Source: RUG14300 sp964561145 (GTDB lineage Bacteria > Bacillota > Clostridia > Christensenellales > CAG-1252). Taken from it: DNA of 64,000 nucleotides. The first letter of the stretch is position 1; each line of letters opens with the position of its first letter. The notes under the pieces were generated by a model. It was not told the DNA's origin. It did no database searches and saw only the letters and a list, made by a program, of their open reading frames with translations. Shown in pieces: positions 17,354 to 26,823 of the stretch. The stretch lies in the NCBI GenBank assembly GCA_964561145.1, contig CAZLNZ010000007.1, positions 1 through 64,000 on the forward strand. Direction: 5' to 3'. The position numbers were made by a program, and so were the translations under genes.

Positions 17354-19537
17354 ATGAATTACGAAGAGATCTTAAACGAAAAACAACTAGAGGGAGTATA
17401 TACGACCGAAGGTGCGGTATTGGTTATAGCAGGTGCCGGGAGCGGTAAAACACGTGTTTTGACCTACAGAATATCCTATCTTATAGAGGAAATGGAGGTT
17501 CCCCCCTATAATATTTTGGCTATTACCTTTACAAACAAGGCAACCAATGAGATGAAGGAAAGACTTGAAAATCTTTCAAGAATGTCAAAGGGCGTTTGGG
17601 TTAGTACCTTCCACTCCTTCTGTGCAAGGGTTTTACGTGTACATATTGAAAAGCTGGGCTATCAAAAAGAATTTTCCATTTATGACGATGTCGATTGCTC
17701 GAGAGTAATCAAGAGAATTCTTCAGAATAAGCATCAAAAAGACGATGCACGTATGATCAATTCAATAGCGTGTTTTATTTCTGATGCAAAGAATAAAGGC
17801 ATTGCTCCTAGCGAGAGCCTATTGAAGTGCGGTCGTGGCAACTACGATCAGGATAAGCTTTATTCTGAGATTTACGAAGCCTATGATGAGGAACTAAAGA
17901 AAAACAACGCTCTCGACTACGATGATCTCTTGTTAAAGACTGTTATATTATTTACGCAATTTCCCGATGTTTTATCGTATTATGCCGAACGCTTTAAGTA
18001 TATACATATTGACGAATACCAAGACACCAACAAAATACAGTATATATTAGTTAGAATGTTAGCCAAGGTGCACGGCAATTTATTTGCAGTAGGTGACGAT
18101 GATCAAAGTATTTATGGCTGGCGTGGAGCTGAAATTAGCAATATTATCAACTTCAGGAAGGATTTTCCCCAAGCAAAAGTCATTAAACTCGAGCAGAATT
18201 ATCGTAGTACAGGTAATATTTTGAACGTTTCTAATATTTTAATATCTTACAATAATCAACGCTACGGAAAAAAATTGTGGACTAGCGAGAGTGGCGGTGA
18301 AAATGTATACGTTAAAAGAAAAGCATCGGATTCCGATGAGGCTGAATTTGTCGTAGGCGAAATTGCAAGACGGATTAAGGAAGAGGGTGCAAGTCCTAAG
18401 GATTTTGCGGTATTAGTTCGTTTGAATGCTTTGACCAACAAGATTGAGGAAAGGTTGAATCTATATGCAATTCCTTATAAGGTATACGGGGGAATGAAAT
18501 TCTTCGACCGTAAGGAGATAAAGGATGTTCTTGCCTATATCAAAGCAATTATTAATCCTAAAGATAGCGAGGCGATGCTCAGGATTATCAATACTCCGAA
18601 GAGAGGAATAGGTGATACCGTAATTACTGCCTTAAGAGATTATTGCAATCGCGAACAGGTTAGCGTGTCCGATGCTCTTTTTGGAAACAATGTAGCTTCG
18701 TTAGGACCTAAAATAGACAAAAAGTTGGACGCTTTTAAGAGTCTTTATTATGATTTGTTTAATAAGGTCATTAGCTGTAAACCCTCCGATGCTGTAAGCT
18801 ATATTGTGGATAAGGCTGGTTTTTCAGCCCTTTATTCGGGAGCCGATGAGGATAACTATAATAGAATGCTGAATATAGGCGAGCTTATCAACTCGGTCAA
18901 GGAGTTTGAAACGGTCAATCCCGATTGCGATCTTTCCGAGTATTTGCAAGGTGTCTCTCTTTCGTCCGATTCCGATGATATCCAATCGGATGATTTTGTT
19001 ACAATTGCTACAGTCCATGCGGTAAAGGGACTGGAATTCAAGATTGTATTTATAATCGGATTAGAAGAGAATGTATTTCCCTGCAATGTCTTGTATAAAA
19101 GTCAAGCTGAAATCGAAGAAGAAAGACGTGTTATGTACGTTGCGATGACTCGTGCTCAAAAGGTTTTGTATATGACATATTGTCAAACAAGATATCGTTT
19201 TGGCAAAGAAGAGTATAACGGTGTTAGCCGCTTTATTGAGGAGATTAAGAGAGGCATGGGATACAAGAAGCCGGAACCCCAAAAGTCAACGACCGTAAAA
19301 CCGGCACCGACAAACGTAAATGTCATAAGCAACCCCTCAAAGGATTATGTTGCACAATATGGTCAAAAAGAAGAAAAGAAAATCGTTAAGGTGAGTATTG
19401 CACAAAAAGTAATGCATAAAAAGTTTGGCAAAGGTACGGTAATTGCCGTAACCGGAGAGAATGCGACAATAGCGTTTGATTCTGTCGGAATCAAGGTTAT
19501 GAATCTTAGAGTTGCTCCTATAGAGGTTATCGGGTAG
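17354..19537 (+). CDS. pcrA: ATP-dependent DNA helicase PcrA (UvrD family)
   Basis: PcrA is a superfamily 1A 3'-5' helicase for repair, rolling-circle replication and clearing of RNA polymerase conflicts. The 727-residue product has Walker A GAGSGKT (27-33), motif Ia ITFTNKATNEMKER, motif II IDEYQDTN, motif III VGDDDQSIYGWRGA, motif IV QNYRST, motif V TVHAVKGLEF and motif VI EEERRVMYVAMTRA. The C-terminal KFGKGTVIAV segment is the Tudor-like domain that contacts RNA polymerase. The frame is open further upstream to ATG 17282, but homology (MNYEEILNEKQLEGV) favours 17354. Its SD (GAGG, 3-nt spacing) is weak. ligA follows, the usual pcrA-ligA pair. Confidence 0.96.
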   Translation: MNYEEILNEKQLEGVYTTEGAVLVIAGAGSGKTRVLTYRISYLIEEMEVPPYNILAITFTNKATNEMKERLENLSRMSKGVWVSTFHSFCARVLRVHIEKLGYQKEFSIYDDVDCSRVIKRILQNKHQKDDARMINSIACFISDAKNKGIAPSESLLKCGRGNYDQDKLYSEIYEAYDEELKKNNALDYDDLLLKTVILFTQFPDVLSYYAERFKYIHIDEYQDTNKIQYILVRMLAKVHGNLFAVGDDDQSIYGWRGAEISNIINFRKDFPQAKVIKLEQNYRSTGNILNVSNILISYNNQRYGKKLWTSESGGENVYVKRKASDSDEAEFVVGEIARRIKEEGASPKDFAVLVRLNALTNKIEERLNLYAIPYKVYGGMKFFDRKEIKDVLAYIKAIINPKDSEAMLRIINTPKRGIGDTVITALRDYCNREQVSVSDALFGNNVASLGPKIDKKLDAFKSLYYDLFNKVISCKPSDAVSYIVDKAGFSALYSGADEDNYNRMLNIGELINSVKEFETVNPDCDLSEYLQGVSLSSDSDDIQSDDFVTIATVHAVKGLEFKIVFIIGLEENVFPCNVLYKSQAEIEEERRVMYVAMTRAQKVLYMTYCQTRYRFGKEEYNGVSRFIEEIKRGMGYKKPEPQKSTTVKPAPTNVNVISNPSKDYVAQYGQKEEKKIVKVSIAQKVMHKKFGKGTVIAVTGENATIAFDSVGIKVMNLRVAPIEVIG

Positions 19538-19545
19538 AGGTGTTT

Positions 19546-21489
19546 ATGGAAAGAATGATAGAGTTGGTTGAATTGTTAAATAAGTATGCAAGGGAGTATT
19601 ACGAATTAGATTCTCCTACCGTAACAGATGAAGAATATGATAAGCTTTATGATGAATTGCTAAAACTTGAACATGAACTTGGAATAGTTCTTCCCGACTC
19701 TCCAACCAAAAGGGTAGGAGGCAATCTCTCTAAGGGCTTTGCAAGTTTTAAGCATAAACAACGTCTTTACAGTCTCGATAAAAGTAAAACTAAGGAAGGA
19801 ATTCAAGAATGGTTTGATAAAATGACAAGAGAGGGCGGAAAAGACGTTGAAGTTTCTCTTGAATACAAATATGATGGATTAACATTGAATCTATCGTATT
19901 CGCATGGTCGTTTGATAAGAGCCACAACCAGAGGAGACGGTGTCGAAGGAGAAGTTGTAACCGAACAAGCTCTAACTTTAGACGGTGTATTGAAGGAAAT
20001 ACCTTTCAAAGGCGAAATTGACATAAGCGGAGAGTGCATAATGAGATTAAGTTCTCTCGAGGAATACAATGAAAGAGAGGAAATCCCATTAAAAAACGCT
20101 CGGAATGCAGCAGCAGGTGGAATCAGAAACCTTGATCCAAAAGAAACCGCAAAAAGGAAGTTAACTTTTTTTGCATATAACGTAGGATTTCATAAAGATA
20201 TAGTTTTTACCTCTCAAGAGGAGGTACATGAGTTCTTGCTAAGTCAAGGGTTCAAGTCAAACGAGTATTTTAAAATAATAAGAGCAGATGGTAATTGGAG
20301 CAAGCTTTTAGACGATGTCGCGGAGATAAGACCGACTCTTGATTTTCTTATTGACGGTATGGTTTTCAAGGTAAACGACTTTGCTTTGCGTGAGGAATTG
20401 GGCTTTACTGAAAAATTTCCTCGTTGGGCAATTGCTTACAAGTTTAAAGCAGAAGAGGTTAGGACAAAGGTGCTTAATGTTGTTTGGCAAGTATCCAGAA
20501 CAGGCAAGATTAATCCTATAGCAGAGCTTGAACCTGTAGATATACAGGGGGTATCGGTAAGGCGAGCAACACTTTCAAATATTAGTGAAATAAAAAGAAA
20601 GGATATCAAAATAAACAGTGAAGTTTTTATAAGAAGAAGCGGTGACGTGATTCCCGAGATTTTAGGAATAGCATCACACACTGTGGAGTCACGTGATGTT
20701 GTTCCCCCCGAAGTATGTCCTGTATGCGGAGCAAGAGTAGAAAAGAGAGGAGTATTTCTGTACTGTACCGGTGAGCAATGTGAAACCGCTTTAATCAATA
20801 GAATCGCACACTTTGCATCTAAGGATGCTTTAGATATAGAAGGACTTTCCGATAAGACTTGTGAACAGTTGTATCTTGAGCTGGGCGTAACAAAACCATC
20901 GGATTTATATTCGTTGACTGAAGAAATGCTGTATAGCCTTGAAGGGTTTACCGATAAGAAGCCGAAGAAACTTATTCAATCAATAGAAAAAAGCAAAAAG
21001 ACGAGTCTTCAACGTTTTTTGGTCGGAATAGGTATTCCGAACGTTGGTAAAAAAGCGGCAATGCTACTTGAAAATAAGTTCAAAAGAATAGACGTACTGA
21101 TAAAGGCAACGATAGATGAGCTTATTGAAATTGAGGATTTCGGGCTTATTACAGCAGAATCTGTAGTTGATTTCTTTAAAAATGAGGATAACGCTAAGGA
21201 GATACAAAGACTCTTATCCTTCGGATTTGAATTCGAAGAGAGTGTAAGCACCGATGGTGTTTTTGATGGTAAAAACGTTGTCATTACAGGAACACTATCC
21301 TCCTTTAAGAGAGCAGAAGCACAAAAATTGGTTCGTGATAACGGAGGTATCACCTCGGATACTGTATCAAAGGCGGTCAATCTTGTGGTTGTCGGCGAAA
21401 GGGCAGGTTCAAAACTTGATAAAGCAAAAAAATTAGGAATTGAAATAATTGATGAAGAGACATTCAAGAATATGTTGAAGATAGAATAA
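19546..21489 (+). CDS. ligA: NAD-dependent DNA ligase LigA
   Basis: LigA seals nicks with NAD as adenylate donor. The 647-residue protein has the Ia domain (YYELDSPTVTDEEYDKL), adenylation lysine Lys108 in the KYDG motif, TRGDGVEGEVVT, an OB fold, a four-Cys zinc finger (CPVCGARV...CTGEQC), helix-hairpin-helix repeats (LVGIGIPNVGKKAA) and a C-terminal BRCT domain (VITGTLSSFKRAEAQKLV). ATG 19546 was chosen because AGAGG sits 5 nt upstream; the in-frame GTG at 19540 overlaps that SD. pcrA ends 8 nt before this ATG. No convincing terminator follows before the new promoter at 21682. Confidence 0.97.
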   Translation: MERMIELVELLNKYAREYYELDSPTVTDEEYDKLYDELLKLEHELGIVLPDSPTKRVGGNLSKGFASFKHKQRLYSLDKSKTKEGIQEWFDKMTREGGKDVEVSLEYKYDGLTLNLSYSHGRLIRATTRGDGVEGEVVTEQALTLDGVLKEIPFKGEIDISGECIMRLSSLEEYNEREEIPLKNARNAAAGGIRNLDPKETAKRKLTFFAYNVGFHKDIVFTSQEEVHEFLLSQGFKSNEYFKIIRADGNWSKLLDDVAEIRPTLDFLIDGMVFKVNDFALREELGFTEKFPRWAIAYKFKAEEVRTKVLNVVWQVSRTGKINPIAELEPVDIQGVSVRRATLSNISEIKRKDIKINSEVFIRRSGDVIPEILGIASHTVESRDVVPPEVCPVCGARVEKRGVFLYCTGEQCETALINRIAHFASKDALDIEGLSDKTCEQLYLELGVTKPSDLYSLTEEMLYSLEGFTDKKPKKLIQSIEKSKKTSLQRFLVGIGIPNVGKKAAMLLENKFKRIDVLIKATIDELIEIEDFGLITAESVVDFFKNEDNAKEIQRLLSFGFEFEESVSTDGVFDGKNVVITGTLSSFKRAEAQKLVRDNGGITSDTVSKAVNLVVVGERAGSKLDKAKKLGIEIIDEETFKNMLKIE

Positions 21490-21681
21490 GAATTGCTAGC
21501 TTCCATTGTTTTCTATTTTTCGGAGGATAAACAGCTTTAGCTGATGAAAAGTAATTTGATCGGTTGTAGGCGTTTCGATTTTTATAGGTAATGTATAGTT
21601 GCTTATTTTTTATGAAAACAAAGAGAAGAGGATAACCTATGATATAGGGCAAAATGTATACCTACTAGTTAAAAATTATGG

Positions 21682-21710
21682 TTGCATAATTTTCAATATA
21701 GTTATATAAT
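21682..21710 (+). promoter_or_regulatory. promoter of the yicC-rpe operon
   Basis: TTGCAT (21682-21687), a 17-nt spacer and a perfect TATAAT (21705-21710) predict a start near 21717. No comparable promoter is visible in the tightly packed genes that follow, so this may drive the run from yicC to rpe. The rest of the 258-bp gap holds only short imperfect hairpins. Confidence 0.75.
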
Positions 21711-21747
21711 ATATAAAATTATACATTTAGGAGTATCAGAATAACAT

Positions 21748-22620
21748 ATGAAGAGCATGACCGGCTACGGCAAGGGTGAAATGAGCATTGACGGCAAAAC
21801 CGTTACCGTAGAATTGAAATCCGTTAATCATAGGTTCTTGGATCTTAGTCTTAAAATTCCATACGTCTATTCCTTTGCCGAGGATATTGTTCGTAGCGAG
21901 CTGAAATATTTTCATAGAGGACATATAGATGTATATTTGACTTATAATGCTTTTGGCGATAAGAGTAAAGCATATGAGATTGATTTCGATCAAGCACAAA
22001 GCTATTTGGAATATGCTAATGAACTTTCAAAAATAACCGGTATTACCAATGATCTGAAGATGTCTGACTTGATTACACTTCCTCAAGTGATTATTGAGAA
22101 GAAAGATGATGGCAATCAAGAAGAACTGAAATTGCTCTTGCAGGTTGCACTGTCAAGTGCAATACAGGCTCTTGATGATATGAGACTCAAAGAGGGTAAT
22201 AACTTGAAAAAAGTGCTTGCTAACCATCTTGAGGTGATTGCCGAACTTGCCGAAAGTGTCAAAATTCGTGCTCCTAAAGTTGTAGAAGAGTATAGAAATA
22301 AACTTAAGGCAAGGGTTGAGGCTTATTTGAAAGAGCTTGAACCGGACGAAGCCAGGTTATTAAACGAGGTTGCTTTCTTTACAGATAAAGCAAATGTTGA
22401 CGAGGAAATCAATAGGTTATTTTCCCACATCGATCAGTTTGAAAAGCTATTGGATGAGGAAGGACCTCAAGGTAAAAAGCTGGACTTTTTACTACAGGAA
22501 ATGAACAGAGAAACTAATACCATAGGAAGTAAGGCAAATGATTCGATTTTGCTTTCATATGTGGTAAGCTTAAAGAACGAGCTTGAAAAGCTTCGTGAAC
22601 AAGTTCAAAATGTGGAGTAA
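21748..22620 (+). CDS. yicC: YicC family endoribonuclease-like protein
   Basis: YicC-family proteins have been tied to RNA turnover and stress endurance. The 290-residue product begins with the diagnostic MKSMTGYGKG and VELKSVNHRFLDL segments and ends with the DUF1732 block DKANVDEEINRLFSHIDQF and LDFLLQEMNRETNTIGSKAND. The SD candidate AGGAG is 14 nt upstream, longer than usual. It is 3 nt upstream of gmk. In many Firmicutes remA (DUF370) lies between yicC and gmk; it is not here. Confidence 0.93.
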   Translation: MKSMTGYGKGEMSIDGKTVTVELKSVNHRFLDLSLKIPYVYSFAEDIVRSELKYFHRGHIDVYLTYNAFGDKSKAYEIDFDQAQSYLEYANELSKITGITNDLKMSDLITLPQVIIEKKDDGNQEELKLLLQVALSSAIQALDDMRLKEGNNLKKVLANHLEVIAELAESVKIRAPKVVEEYRNKLKARVEAYLKELEPDEARLLNEVAFFTDKANVDEEINRLFSHIDQFEKLLDEEGPQGKKLDFLLQEMNRETNTIGSKANDSILLSYVVSLKNELEKLREQVQNVE

Positions 22621-22623
22621 GTT

Positions 22624-23262
22624 ATGACTAAAGGATTGTTTTTGGTGTTATCGGGTCCATCGGGTGTAGGAAAGGGTACCGTACATAAGCTGTTTATGTC
22701 AAAGCACACCGATTTTAAGCTTTCCGTCAGTGCTACAACCAGATCTCCGAGAAAGGGAGAGGTTGATGGAGTTCATTACTTTTTTATGGGCAAGGAAAAG
22801 TTCTCCAGACTTGTTGAGGAAGGTGCTTTTGCAGAACATGTTGAGGTATATGGTAATTGCTATGGCACTCCAAAGAGCGAGATTGAAAGACTCCTTAACG
22901 GCGGATATAATATCATTCTTGATATAGAGATGATTGGTGCCTTAAATATAAAAAAGATTTTCCCCGAGGCTGTACTTATCTTTGTTCTTCCCCCTTCATT
23001 AGAAGATTTGGTTCAAAGATTATCGGGGCGTGGAAGTGAAACTCCCGAAACAATGAAGAGAAGATATTCAGCGGCAATGGGTGAGCTTGACTATGCAAAG
23101 AGCTATGATTATTTGGTAATAAATCGTACTCCGGAACAATGTGTCGCTGATATCGAAGAGATAATGAAAGACATCGAGAATAATAATCTCGATACCGATT
23201 ATGTAGCAATCAAAAATCTTGATAAAATTGAAATTCTTAAAACAGGAGGTAGTTTATGTTAG
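22624..23262 (+). CDS. gmk: guanylate kinase
   Basis: Gmk phosphorylates GMP to GDP, feeding GTP and (p)ppGpp pools. The 212-residue product has the P-loop GPSGVGKGT (11-19), the GMP-binding SATTRSPRKGEVDGVHYFF segment, EHVEVYGNCYGTPKSEI and the lid region RLSGRGSETPETMKRR. The C-terminus is about 10 residues longer than average, and this tail carries the ribosome binding site of rpoZ (AGGAGG), with which it overlaps by 7 nt. Confidence 0.96.
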   Translation: MTKGLFLVLSGPSGVGKGTVHKLFMSKHTDFKLSVSATTRSPRKGEVDGVHYFFMGKEKFSRLVEEGAFAEHVEVYGNCYGTPKSEIERLLNGGYNIILDIEMIGALNIKKIFPEAVLIFVLPPSLEDLVQRLSGRGSETPETMKRRYSAAMGELDYAKSYDYLVINRTPEQCVADIEEIMKDIENNNLDTDYVAIKNLDKIEILKTGGSLC

Positions 23263-23450
23263 TAGATCCACCTATTGATAAAATAATTAAAATGGCAGAT
23301 TGTCGCTATGAATTGGTTTGTGCAGTATCTAAAAGAGCACGTAACCTTATGCAACAAGAGGGTGATGCCCTTAGAGAAAAGAAATTGAAGCCCATTTCAG
23401 TTGCAGCAAAAGAAATTTACGAAGGTAAAGTAGTAATAATCAAAGACTAA
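23256..23450 (+). CDS. rpoZ: RNA polymerase omega subunit
   Basis: Omega assists assembly of the beta' subunit. The 64-residue protein is short but has the conserved core: IDKIIKMADCRYELVCAVSKRARNL, then the PISVAAKEIYEGKVVI segment. It starts inside the last codons of gmk with AGGAGG 7 nt upstream, and its stop overlaps the coaBC start by one base. The gmk-rpoZ-coaBC-priA order is standard in Firmicutes and supports the call despite the small size. Confidence 0.93.
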   Translation: MLVDPPIDKIIKMADCRYELVCAVSKRARNLMQQEGDALREKKLKPISVAAKEIYEGKVVIIKD

Positions 23451-24625
23451 TGCGTAAAAGAGTTTTATTAGGCGTAACAGGAGGAATTGCAGCTTACAAA
23501 GCACCCTCTGTTGCAGGTGCATTAAAGCGTGCCGGCGTAGACGTAAGTGTTATAATGACGGACGCAGCTACCAAATTTATAACTCCTTTAACGTTGGAAA
23601 CAACTTCCGGAAACCGCGTGATTACCGATATGTTCTCACGCGATTTTCCTTATGAGGTGGAGCATATCTCCTTAGCAAAGGCAGCGGATTTGGTCTTGAT
23701 ATGTCCTGCAAGTGCAAACTTTATCGGTAAAGCTGCAAACGGCATTGCCGATGATATGTTGTCGACTACATATATGGCGTCTGCAGCGACAAAAGTATTT
23801 TGTCCTGCAATGAATACCGGGATGTTAACAGACACCGCATATCTGACAAATGTTGAGATACTCAAACAAAGAGGTGCCATCTTTATGGATAGTGACGATG
23901 GCGTGCTAGCGTGCGGAGATAGCGGAAAGGGTAGGCTTCCAGAACCTCAAAAGATTGTAGATTTTGTATTAGATCTTCTCAAGGTTAAGCAAGACTATAA
24001 AGGAAAAAGAGTATTGGTAACTGCCGGCGCAACCATTGAGACTATAGACGGCGTTAGGTTTTTGTCTAATTCTTCAAGCGGGAAAATGGGTGTATGTATT
24101 GCAGAAGAGGCTTATTCGAGAGGGGCAGAAGTAACGTTGGTTGCAGGAAGAGTAAGTTGTAACGTTCCCGACTATATTAACAGAATCGATGTTACTTCTA
24201 CAGAGGATATGTATCAAGCTGTTATGTCAAGAATTCCCGAGTCAGATATAATAATAAAGGCGGCAGCGCCTTCCGACTATACCCCGGTGATGGTTGCAAA
24301 GCAGAAGATTAAGAGCGAAACTTTGACACTTGAGCTTGTAAAGACAAAAGATATTGCCAAAGCGGTCGGAGAGATAAAGGGCGATAAAAAGCTTGTGATT
24401 TTTAGTGCCGAAACCGAAAATCTACTTGAAAATGCACGAGGCAAACTTAAGTCTAAAAATGCCGATATGGTTGTTGCAAACGATGTTACACAAGAGGGTG
24501 CCGGTTTTAATGTCGATACCAACATTGTAACGTTAATTACAAAGGACGGCTTGGAAGTAAGCTATGGTATGCTTCCCAAACAAAAGGTTGCAGAATTGAT
24601 TTTAGATCAAGTAAGTTTATTATGA
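23450..24625 (+). CDS. coaBC: bifunctional CoaBC (PPC decarboxylase / PPC synthase)
   Basis: This fusion makes 4'-phosphopantetheine from phosphopantothenate in coenzyme A synthesis. The N-terminal FMN-dependent CoaC half has GVTGGIAAYK, the catalytic His72 in EVEHISLA, CPASANFIGKAANGIADD and the active Cys155 in ACGDSGKGR. The C-terminal CoaB half (from about 180) has VTAGATIETIDGVRFLSNSSSGKMG and the KKxK-like loop KQKIKSE. Length 391 fits. It starts on the rpoZ stop (TAATG) and overlaps priA by 4 nt. The separate coaX kinase at 32624 serves the same pathway. Confidence 0.96.
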   Translation: MRKRVLLGVTGGIAAYKAPSVAGALKRAGVDVSVIMTDAATKFITPLTLETTSGNRVITDMFSRDFPYEVEHISLAKAADLVLICPASANFIGKAANGIADDMLSTTYMASAATKVFCPAMNTGMLTDTAYLTNVEILKQRGAIFMDSDDGVLACGDSGKGRLPEPQKIVDFVLDLLKVKQDYKGKRVLVTAGATIETIDGVRFLSNSSSGKMGVCIAEEAYSRGAEVTLVAGRVSCNVPDYINRIDVTSTEDMYQAVMSRIPESDIIIKAAAPSDYTPVMVAKQKIKSETLTLELVKTKDIAKAVGEIKGDKKLVIFSAETENLLENARGKLKSKNADMVVANDVTQEGAGFNVDTNIVTLITKDGLEVSYGMLPKQKVAELILDQVSLL

Positions 24626-26814
24626 TTGCAGAAGTTATCGTTGACGTTTCCTCAAGCGAGGTGGATAGAATATTCGATTATCTCATTCCCGATGGAATGG
24701 ATATTAGCGTTGGCGATAGAGTTCAAGTAAGCTTTGGACGTATATATACAGAAGGCTTTGTTGTAGGAATCAAGGAAAAATCTGAAATTATCCTTTTAAA
24801 GCCGATTGAAAAAAAACTTGACAGATTTACTGCGGTGATTCCCGAGATGATTGAATTGATGGGATTTATGCAGAAGAAGTATAATCTCAGGAAAGCAGAT
24901 ATTCTCAGGCTTTTTATACCCGTTCAGCTTCGAGGCGGTAGGGTAAAGGAATTGTTTAGAAAGGCAGTTAGACTAAACACCGAAAAAGAGCCTGAAAAGT
25001 ATTTGCAAGAGATCAGAAGTTCTGCCAAACAACAAAGGGCAATCGTAGAAAAACTCAGTAAAATAAATATCGAATGGCTTTCCGCCTTAAGTGAGGAATT
25101 CGGGGCTTCCGCAATCAATTCCCTCAAACAGAAGGGTATTGTTGATATAATCGAGCTATCTGTTTTAAGGAAACCCTATGTCGAAATGGTAGGACTATGT
25201 CCTAGAGTTAAGTTAACCGACGAGCAAGAAAAGGCAATCAATGAAATAATGCTGGGCGGTGAATCACTACTTTTTGGCGTAACCGGTAGTGGTAAAACCG
25301 AGGTGTATTTAGACTGTATAGAACAAGTATTAAAGAAAGGAAAAACGGCTATTATGCTCGTTCCGGAAATATCCCTTACACCGCAGACTATGGACAGGTT
25401 CAGAGGTAGATTCGGAGACGATGTTGCACTTCTCCATAGCGGATTATCCGCAGGGGAGAGATTTGACGAATGGTTAAGGCTTCTTGAGGGAAGGGCACAT
25501 ATAGCTGTCGGAGCTCGTTCTGCAATATATGCTCCGCTTAAAAATCTTGGAATAATAATCATAGATGAAGAGCATGACGGAAGTTATACATCGGAAAGTA
25601 ATCCAAGGTACGATACGAAAAGTATAGCGGAATTTAGAGCATCGTATAATAACGCAATTCTTGTAAAGGGATCTGCCACACCTTCAATAGAGAGCTACTA
25701 TAGAGCAAAATGCGGACATTCTAGGATTGTAACATTAAGAAACAGAGTTAATAACAGAATGCTTCCCGATGTATCTGTTGTTGACATGTGTAAGGAGATT
25801 AAAAACGGCAATCGTTCGATTTTCTCCTCCGCATTCATAGACGGGTGTAAAAAAGCACTTGATAACAAAGAGCAGGTAATGGTATTCTTGAATCGTCGAG
25901 GCTTTTCCTCTTTTATGATGTGTAAAAAGTGCGGATATGTCCTAAAGTGCGAAGCTTGCGATGTATCTTTAACCCTTCATAGAGAAGACGATCGACTGAA
26001 ATGCCATTATTGCGGTGCACAATACACAGTGCCGACCTGTTGTCCCAAGTGCGGTTCCGAATCTATAAGATACGGGCGAGACGGTACCGAAAAGATAGTC
26101 AGAGATCTAAACAAGCTATTCCCCGAAGTAAGAATATTAAGAATGGATAATGATACAACTAGAGGCAAGAGCAGTCACCTTTCAATTCTATCCGCCTTTA
26201 GAAACGGTGAAGCAGATATTCTTGTTGGTACACAAATGATAGCAAAGGGACACGATTTTCCCAGAGTTACCTTTGTAGGAATTCTAGATGCGGACATGTC
26301 TTTATATATCGGTGACTATGGTAGCATTGAGCAAACCTTTCAGCTTGTAACGCAGGTTGCCGGTCGTGCAGGACGTGATGAATTGGCAGGAAATGTTGTC
26401 CTTCAAAGTTATTCACCCAATCATTACGTATTCTATTTTGCATCGAAATATGATTACGAAGGCTTTTATAAAAAGGAGATTAATGTAAGAGAGGTAACAA
26501 GTTTTCCTCCTTTTTGTACTATCGTAAGAGTGCTTATTACGTCGGAGGACGAAGATGCCGTCTTTGCTTGTACAAAGAATACATTGGAGCAAATTAAGGC
26601 TCTATCTAAGAGTTATGCTAAGGATTTCATATCCCTAAAGGCAATGAAATCGCCAGTGAAGATGATTCAAGGAAGGATTCGATATCAAATAATGATTAAG
26701 CTTCGTTTAGAACACGAGGATGAAATAATATCGGAAATATATAAGATAACAGATAAAAATTCGTTAAGAAACGTTCAAGTCTTTGTGGAACTAAACCCCA
26801 AGAATTTGAACTAG
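24622..26814 (+). CDS. priA: primosomal protein N', replication restart helicase PriA
   Basis: PriA recognises abandoned forks and reloads the replisome. The 730-residue protein has the N-terminal 3'-binding domain, a winged helix, Walker A GVTGSGKT (219-226), the helicase motif IIIDEEHDGSY, and eight zinc-binding cysteines between about 433 and 475 (CKKCGYVLKCEAC, CHYC, CCPKC), followed by the GTQMIAKGHDF and VAGRAGR motifs. It begins in a 4-nt ATGA overlap with coaBC. def follows after 9 nt. Confidence 0.96.
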   Translation: MIAEVIVDVSSSEVDRIFDYLIPDGMDISVGDRVQVSFGRIYTEGFVVGIKEKSEIILLKPIEKKLDRFTAVIPEMIELMGFMQKKYNLRKADILRLFIPVQLRGGRVKELFRKAVRLNTEKEPEKYLQEIRSSAKQQRAIVEKLSKINIEWLSALSEEFGASAINSLKQKGIVDIIELSVLRKPYVEMVGLCPRVKLTDEQEKAINEIMLGGESLLFGVTGSGKTEVYLDCIEQVLKKGKTAIMLVPEISLTPQTMDRFRGRFGDDVALLHSGLSAGERFDEWLRLLEGRAHIAVGARSAIYAPLKNLGIIIIDEEHDGSYTSESNPRYDTKSIAEFRASYNNAILVKGSATPSIESYYRAKCGHSRIVTLRNRVNNRMLPDVSVVDMCKEIKNGNRSIFSSAFIDGCKKALDNKEQVMVFLNRRGFSSFMMCKKCGYVLKCEACDVSLTLHREDDRLKCHYCGAQYTVPTCCPKCGSESIRYGRDGTEKIVRDLNKLFPEVRILRMDNDTTRGKSSHLSILSAFRNGEADILVGTQMIAKGHDFPRVTFVGILDADMSLYIGDYGSIEQTFQLVTQVAGRAGRDELAGNVVLQSYSPNHYVFYFASKYDYEGFYKKEINVREVTSFPPFCTIVRVLITSEDEDAVFACTKNTLEQIKALSKSYAKDFISLKAMKSPVKMIQGRIRYQIMIKLRLEHEDEIISEIYKITDKNSLRNVQVFVELNPKNLN

Positions 26815-26823
26815 GAGGTAAGC

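Noticed and set aside
21009..21506. 165-codon minus-strand ORF within ligA
   Set aside because: Antisense to LigA HhH/BRCT coding sequence; Ser/Leu-rich composition typical of shadows.
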